6,121 bases of DNA from Sphingobacterium thalpophilum (GTDB lineage: Bacteria; Bacteroidota; Bacteroidia; Flavobacteriales; Flavobacteriaceae), in the NCBI GenBank assembly GCA_943325255.2, contig CALPOS020000132.1, positions 1 to 6,121 of the forward strand, read 5' to 3'. The notes under the pieces were generated by a model, which was not told where the DNA came from, searched no databases, and saw nothing but the letters and a program-made list of their open reading frames with translations. This document shows, in pieces, positions 1 through 3,132 of the stretch (position 1 is its first letter; each line of letters opens with the position of its first letter). Both the position numbers and the translations under genes were made by a program.

Positions 1-1
1 A

Positions 2-193
2 CGGTCGAAAGACAGATATGGACAAGCCTTATTTTATTTTGATGGGCAAACAATTCGAAACAAAGACCGCTATGGCAAATCGCTATATTTTGTTGATGGG
101 CAATCCTTAAAATACAAAGACCGCTATGGTAAAGCGGCTTTTTACTTCGAAGGAATTCCAGAAAAATGGGTTATCGTTTGTTTGATGCGATAA
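2..193 (+). CDS. C-terminal fragment of an 18-residue tandem-repeat protein (5' end outside window)
   Basis: This frame is open from the left edge to a TAA at 191-193, giving 63 residues. They form two full copies and one closing copy of an 18-residue repeat beginning KDRYG, followed by an aromatic stretch and a turn: KDRYGQALFYFDGQTIRN, KDRYGKSLYFVDGQSLKY, then KDRYGKAAFYFEG. The protein ends in IPEKWVIVCLMR. The regular spacing of K-D-R-Y-G, aromatic and D-G positions suggests beta-hairpin units stacked in a small all-beta fold. The pattern recalls the DRYG/DG repeats of beta-flower-type proteins in Bacteroidota, but that likeness is from memory and unproven. Constant amino acids despite silent changes between copies argue that the frame is really translated. 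The length, any signal peptide and the number of further repeats cannot be seen. A hairpin and an intrinsic terminator follow, so it is probably the last gene of its transcript. Function unknown. Confidence 0.75.
   Translation, partial: RSKDRYGQALFYFDGQTIRNKDRYGKSLYFVDGQSLKYKDRYGKAAFYFEGIPEKWVIVCLMR
8..154 (+). repeat. 54-bp tandem direct repeat inside the partial CDS
   Basis: Copies begin with AAAGAC at 8, 62 and 116, exactly 54 bp apart, and the third copy is shorter because it runs into the protein's C-terminal cap. The second and third copies share AAAGACCGCTATGG. The first differs at a few bases (AAAGACAGATATGG) while encoding the same KDRYG. The period is a multiple of three, so copy-number changes would keep the reading frame. 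More copies may lie left of the window. Confidence 0.85.
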
Positions 194-223
194 TTACTAA
201 TTAATTGTTTTTTTTCCACGACA

Positions 224-251
224 ATCCAAACAGTTCGGCTGTGTCTTGGAT
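224..251 (+). other. Interrupted hairpin in the 3' untranslated region
   Basis: ATCCAA (224-229) pairs with TTGGAT (246-251), and directly inside it ACAG (230-233) pairs with CTGT (239-242). The loop is TTCGG and there is a 3-nt bulge (243-245). No T-run follows, so it is not a terminator by itself. It lies between the stop codon at 193 and the terminator at 271 and would be part of the same transcript. It could protect the 3' end or be chance; no RNA family is recognised. Confidence 0.35.
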
Positions 252-270
252 AAGTATTGATTTTGGTAAC

Positions 271-299
271 AAGCATCTCAAATTGAGGTGCTTTTTTTT
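271..299 (+). terminator. Rho-independent terminator after the repeat-protein gene
   Basis: AAGCATCTCA (271-280) pairs with TGAGGTGCTT (284-293) over ten base pairs with one G-T wobble and a 3-nt loop. A run of eight T follows (292-299). This is a textbook intrinsic terminator on the + strand, 77 nt after the upstream stop codon. Confidence 0.85.
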
Positions 300-328
300 A
301 GTGGATAAATTTTCTATTTTTCAAGTTT

Positions 329-404
329 GCGATAGGGATAGGAATGGCATCCTTTTGCCGCGGCGTTCGGCGCAAAAGATATAATGGATAGCCCGGCCAT
401 TCGC
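329..404 (+). ncRNA. Putative structured intergenic RNA element of flavobacterial type (possibly Flavo-1-like)
   Basis: This short element is GC-richer than the AT-rich DNA around it and folds into nested helices. GCGA (329-332) can pair with TCGC (401-404). GGCATCC (346-352) can pair with GGATAGCC (386-393) with one bulged A. TTTTGC (353-358) can pair with GCAAAA (372-377) below a GC-rich loop (359-371). A competing helix, AATGGC (343-348) with GCCATT (396-401), would exclude the GGCATCC pairing. The layout, a GCGATAGGGAT-like start, CATCCTTTT, a variable GC-rich tip, AAAAGATA and GGATAGCCCGG, resembles a dispersed intergenic element I recall from Flavobacterium genomes. It may correspond to the Rfam Flavo-1 motif, but that assignment is from memory. 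It could be a small RNA, part of a 3' or 5' untranslated region, or a non-coding repeat. The strand is inferred from neighbouring + strand genes. Confidence 0.45.
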
Positions 405-407
405 CCA

Positions 408-499
408 GAAATTAATTAACAATTAATAATGAATAATTAATAATTAGGGTATCTCGGTTTCGGGTGCATTATTCATTATTAACTATTAATTATTAATTG
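408..499. repeat. Long AT-rich imperfect inverted repeat
   Basis: The core arms TTAATAATGAATAAT (423-437) and ATTATTCATTATTAA (468-482) are perfect 15-bp complements around a 30-nt spacer. Weaker complementarity made of AATTAAT and ATTAATT units extends outward to about 408 and 499. The spacer contains a short C/G-containing stretch (447-467). The arms are low-complexity TAAT/ATTA repeats, so part of the symmetry follows from composition, but the shared, less repetitive TAATGAATAAT core is not simple sequence. It lies directly downstream of the structured element. It could form a cruciform or RNA hairpin, or be a relic of a miniature repeat; I see no target-site duplication. Confidence 0.6.
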
Positions 500-530
500 A
501 GCAACATCGTTTTAGTTTTAATAAACTTCC

Positions 531-561
531 TTTAAGATTTTGGAAAAATGCCTTATATTCG
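531..561 (+). promoter_or_regulatory. Weak candidate promoter for the S46 peptidase gene
   Basis: Bacteroidota housekeeping promoters follow roughly TTTG, 17-19 bp, TAnnTTTG. TATATTCG (554-561) matches the -7 element at all but one fixed position. TTTA (531-534), 19 bp upstream, is a near match for the -33 element. Transcription would begin near 567, giving a leader of about 90 nt. An alternative pair, TTTG at 571-574 and TAACAAAT at 594-601, has a better -33 element but a poor -7 element. The leader just before the ATG (630-655) is AT-rich with no Shine-Dalgarno sequence, as is usual in this phylum. Otherwise I see nothing in 500-655. Confidence 0.25.
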
Positions 562-655
562 CACGCACGATTTGAGATTTCGTTGATGGCTTGTAACAAA
601 TACGGATGCAGGCAGACTACTAGCTCACTTTAATTAACTAATTCAATTTTTACCA

Positions 656-2806
656 ATGAAAAAAATTATTTTATCCTTCCTAGTCGGGATCATGCTTTTG
701 CCAATGAGCGTAAAGGCCGACGAAGGAATGTGGTTTTTGATGTTCATCGAACGTTTGAATCACCGCGACATGCAAAAAATGGGCTTGCAATTGACGGCTC
801 AAGAAATTTACAGCATTAACAACCACAGTTTGAAAGATGCGATTGTACAGTTTAATGGCGGATGCACAGCCGAATTGATTTCGAAAGATGGCTTGGTGTT
901 GACGAATCATCACTGTGGATATGATGCCATTGCTGAGTTGTCTTCTGCCGAGAAAAACTATTTGAAAGATGGTTATTGGGCGCCAAACAGAAAAGCAGAG
1001 ATGAAACCATCGAGCTTATTTGTTCGTTTCTTCGTAAGAATGGATGATGTTTCTAAAAGAATTTTAGCGAAACTAAACGATAAAATGACGGAAGCAGAAC
1101 GTGAAAAAGCGGTAAATCAAGAAATTGCGTTAATTGAAAAAGAGAACAACGAAGGCGGAAAATATACTGTTAATGTTCGTTCGTTTTTTCAAGGAAATGA
1201 GTACTACTATTTCGTATACCAAGATTATAAAGATGTTCGTTTGGTTGGAACACCACCAGAAAGTTTAGGAAAATTTGGAGGTGATACTGATAACTGGGAA
1301 TGGCCACGTCACACTGCCGATTTCTCGATGTTTAGAGTATATGCAGACAAAGACGGAAATCCAGCAGACTATTCTGAAAACAATGTGCCATTGGCTCCAA
1401 AACACTATTTGCCTGTTAATTTGGGTGGTGTAAAAGAGAATGATTTCGCTATGATCTTAGGCTATCCTGGAAGAACCAATCGTTGGATGCCAGCGGGTGG
1501 AATTGAGCAAAATGTGAAGTTTTCTTATCCAGCTTGGGTAGAAGGTGCTAAAACCGGAATGGACAATATGAAGAAATATATGGATCAAAGTGCAGCTTTG
1601 CGTTTGGTGTATGCTTCGAAATATGCTGGAACTGCGAATTATTGGAAAAACCGTCAAGGAATGATTGATGCGTTGACCAAGTTTGGAACCGCAAAATCTA
1701 AAGCGACTCAGGAAGCTAAATTTGATAAATGGGCGAACAAGTCTGAGAATAAAGCGAAATACGGTTCGGTGATTACGAATATCAATAAGTTTTATAGTTT
1801 GACCAATGAAAAAGCGCGTCATGATAACTACTTGCAACAATTATTCAGAACTACTGCTTTTGGAACGATTGGAAGAACTATCGGAAAGCAATTAGATACT
1901 TATGCAAAAGCAGATGCTGCTAAGCGTAAAGATATGGCGGAAGGAATTATTGCTGGCGCTGAAGAAATGTTTAAAGAGTGTTATATTCCAGCGGAAAAAG
2001 ATTTATTGGCGGCACAATTGAAATTGTATGCGACAAATGCGACAGGTTATGCAATAGCGCCAATGGTGGAAAAAATTGGTAAAGAAAATAACAATGATTT
2101 TACAAAATATGCCAGTGCTGCAATCGACATGAGTATCTTAACTTCTGTAGATAAAATCAAAGCGTTTTTGGATTATCCAATGCAATCGGTTTTGGACAAT
2201 GACCCGATTTATACGTTGTCTAATGATATGGTAACACACATCAATTCGAAATCAGATGCGATAGCTAAAGCACAAAACGATTATGGTGCTGGATTCCGTT
2301 TGTTGGTGGAAGGTTTGCGAGAATCAAAAATTGGAACGATTAAATATCCAGATGCGAATTCAACCTTGCGTTTGACTTACGGAAAAGTTCGTTCATTGCC
2401 TGCAGACAAGCGTAATGATGCGAAAATTAATAACTATACTACGATGGATGGTATGGTGAAAAAATACAAAAAAGGCGATGAGGAATTCGATATGCCAACA
2501 CGTGTATTAGAAATGAATAGCAAGAAAGACTACGGAAGATTCGCGGATAAAGACGGGTCGATGCACGTAAACTTCTTGACCGACAATGACATTACGGGAG
2601 GAAATTCTGGTTCACCAGTTTTGAATGGAAAAGGAGAATTAATCGGTTTGGCTTTTGACGGAAACATTGAAGCGATGGCTGGAGATGTGATATTCGACGA
2701 TAAATTACAAAGAACCATCAATGTTGATATTCGTTATGTGTTATGGGTGATTGAGAATTTCTCAGGAGCGAAACATATTGTGGATGAAATGACTTTGGTA
2801 AAGTAA
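656..2806 (+). CDS. S46 family serine dipeptidyl-peptidase, DPP7-like, exported
   Basis: Complete 716-residue protein, matching the roughly 710-720 residues usual for S46 dipeptidyl-peptidases (DPP7 and DPP11). These enzymes remove dipeptides from the N-terminus of peptides in the periplasm. An N-terminal signal peptide is clear: MKK, a hydrophobic core to about residue 17, and probable cleavage after VKA (21), before DEGMW. The chymotrypsin-like catalytic residues are all present: His86 in TNHHC (83-87), Asp222 in RHTADFSMF (218-226), and Ser651 in GGNSGSP (648-654). Cys70 and Cys87 flank the His loop and could form a disulfide. The stretch around 285-570 should be the family's helical insert; GGDTDNWEWPRH (208-219) and NYWKNR (328-333) are conserved, and the former is near the site that binds the peptide's N-terminus. 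Gly669, 18 residues after the catalytic Ser, sits where DPP11 has the Arg that selects acidic P1 residues and DPP7 has Gly. This favours hydrophobic P1 specificity, hence dpp7-like. There is no T9SS C-terminal domain, so the protein is probably periplasmic. The start at 656 is the one that gives a correct signal peptide. The gene is monocistronic with its own terminator. Confidence 0.96.
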   Translation: MKKIILSFLVGIMLLPMSVKADEGMWFLMFIERLNHRDMQKMGLQLTAQEIYSINNHSLKDAIVQFNGGCTAELISKDGLVLTNHHCGYDAIAELSSAEKNYLKDGYWAPNRKAEMKPSSLFVRFFVRMDDVSKRILAKLNDKMTEAEREKAVNQEIALIEKENNEGGKYTVNVRSFFQGNEYYYFVYQDYKDVRLVGTPPESLGKFGGDTDNWEWPRHTADFSMFRVYADKDGNPADYSENNVPLAPKHYLPVNLGGVKENDFAMILGYPGRTNRWMPAGGIEQNVKFSYPAWVEGAKTGMDNMKKYMDQSAALRLVYASKYAGTANYWKNRQGMIDALTKFGTAKSKATQEAKFDKWANKSENKAKYGSVITNINKFYSLTNEKARHDNYLQQLFRTTAFGTIGRTIGKQLDTYAKADAAKRKDMAEGIIAGAEEMFKECYIPAEKDLLAAQLKLYATNATGYAIAPMVEKIGKENNNDFTKYASAAIDMSILTSVDKIKAFLDYPMQSVLDNDPIYTLSNDMVTHINSKSDAIAKAQNDYGAGFRLLVEGLRESKIGTIKYPDANSTLRLTYGKVRSLPADKRNDAKINNYTTMDGMVKKYKKGDEEFDMPTRVLEMNSKKDYGRFADKDGSMHVNFLTDNDITGGNSGSPVLNGKGELIGLAFDGNIEAMAGDVIFDDKLQRTINVDIRYVLWVIENFSGAKHIVDEMTLVK

Positions 2807-2827
2807 TCAAATACAGTTTTAAATTAG

Positions 2828-2862
2828 AAAATCCGTCTCGTGTTTATGAGACGGATTTTTTT
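2828..2862 (+). terminator. Rho-independent terminator of the S46 peptidase gene
   Basis: AAAATCCGTCTC (2828-2839) pairs perfectly with GAGACGGATTTT (2848-2859) around an 8-nt loop, followed by a T-run to 2862. It lies 21 nt after the TAA. The A-tract on the left arm would let it act weakly on the opposite strand too. It is nearly identical to the hairpin at 3037-3069. Confidence 0.88.
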
Positions 2863-2878
2863 ATGGTTGGAAGTGAAC

Positions 2879-2896
2879 ACAGATTTAACAGATTAG
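2879..2896. repeat. Short tandem dyad ACAGATT
   Basis: ACAGATTTA and ACAGATTAG lie back to back, sharing ACAGATT with a 9-bp period. Alone this is weak, but the same GCAGATT/ACAGATT motif recurs in the inverted repeat at 2944-2992. A related 8-bp tandem lies at 3103-3118. Motifs like this are dispersed between genes in flavobacterial and other environmental genomes as far as I recall. Confidence 0.4.
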
Positions 2897-2943
2897 CAAG
2901 GATAAATTACTCGAGAGTATCAAGATTTTATTGCTGTTTTTTT

Positions 2944-2992
2944 ACCGCAGATTCGCAGATTTGGAGATAAGATTAATCTGCGAATCTGCGGT
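2944..2992. repeat. Perfect 18-bp inverted repeat built from tandem CGCAGATT units
   Basis: ACCGCAGATTCGCAGATT (2944-2961) is perfectly complementary to AATCTGCGAATCTGCGGT (2975-2992), with a 13-nt spacer. Each arm is itself a tandem of two CGCAGATT-like 8-mers. A T-run lies just before the left arm (2936-2943) and an A-run after the right arm, so the minus-strand transcript would read hairpin then T-run. It may therefore back up termination of the large minus-strand gene. On the + strand it is not a terminator. Confidence 0.8.
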
Positions 2993-3004
2993 TAAATTTT
3001 TCTA

Positions 3005-3030
3005 TTAAGTGACTTTCTTCATTCACTTAA
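3005..3030. other. Small perfect hairpin TTAAGTGA / TCACTTAA
   Basis: TTAAGTGA (3005-3012) and TCACTTAA (3023-3030) are perfect 8-bp complements around a 10-nt loop. It lies between the 18-bp inverted repeat and the second terminator. No T-run follows on either strand in the right place, so it is not an independent terminator. It may be a transcript-end stabiliser or chance. Confidence 0.4.
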
Positions 3031-3069
3031 AAAAAGAAATCCGTCTTGTGTTAAGAGACGGATTTTTTT
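3029..3069. terminator. Bidirectional terminator between the convergent genes
   Basis: AAATCCGTCT (3037-3046) pairs with AGACGGATTT (3056-3065) around a 9-nt loop. A T-run to 3069 follows on the + strand. On the minus strand the stem is followed by CTTTTTTT (complement of 3029-3036). It is the first hairpin 3' of the minus-strand gene, 67 nt past that stop codon, and should be its main terminator. On the + strand it would catch read-through from the peptidase gene. Stem and loop closely copy the terminator at 2828-2862. Confidence 0.82.
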
Positions 3070-3102
3070 ACGTTGACCACTATGAACGATTTCATATTTT
3101 TA

Positions 3103-3118
3103 ATTCGTGCATTCGTGG
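3103..3118. repeat. Short tandem repeat ATTCGTGC-ATTCGTGG
   Basis: Two adjacent 8-mers differ only at the last base. On the other strand they read CCACGAAT GCACGAAT, a motif I recall as a common dispersed intergenic repeat in environmental bacteria, including flavobacteria. It sits 15 bp past the minus-strand stop codon. Confidence 0.45.
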
Positions 3119-3132
3119 CTTTCTTTTCTATC

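Noticed and set aside
408..499. CRISPR-like or phage attachment site reading of the AT-rich repeats
   Set aside because: There are no regularly spaced direct repeats with unique spacers, no cas genes, no integrase and no tRNA; the symmetry is a single inverted pair.
594..601. TAACAAAT as a -7 promoter element with TTTG at 571-574
   Set aside because: The spacing is right but only the TA of TAnnTTTG matches; the box at 554-561 is a better though still weak candidate.
680..2721. Minus-strand frames inside the peptidase gene (680-913, 1457-1840, 2530-2721)
   Set aside because: They are antisense to a complete, conserved enzyme gene and encode nothing recognisable.
2941..2995. Insertion-sequence terminal inverted repeats
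   Set aside because: Only 13 bp separate the arms, there is no transposase and no flanking target duplication is visible.
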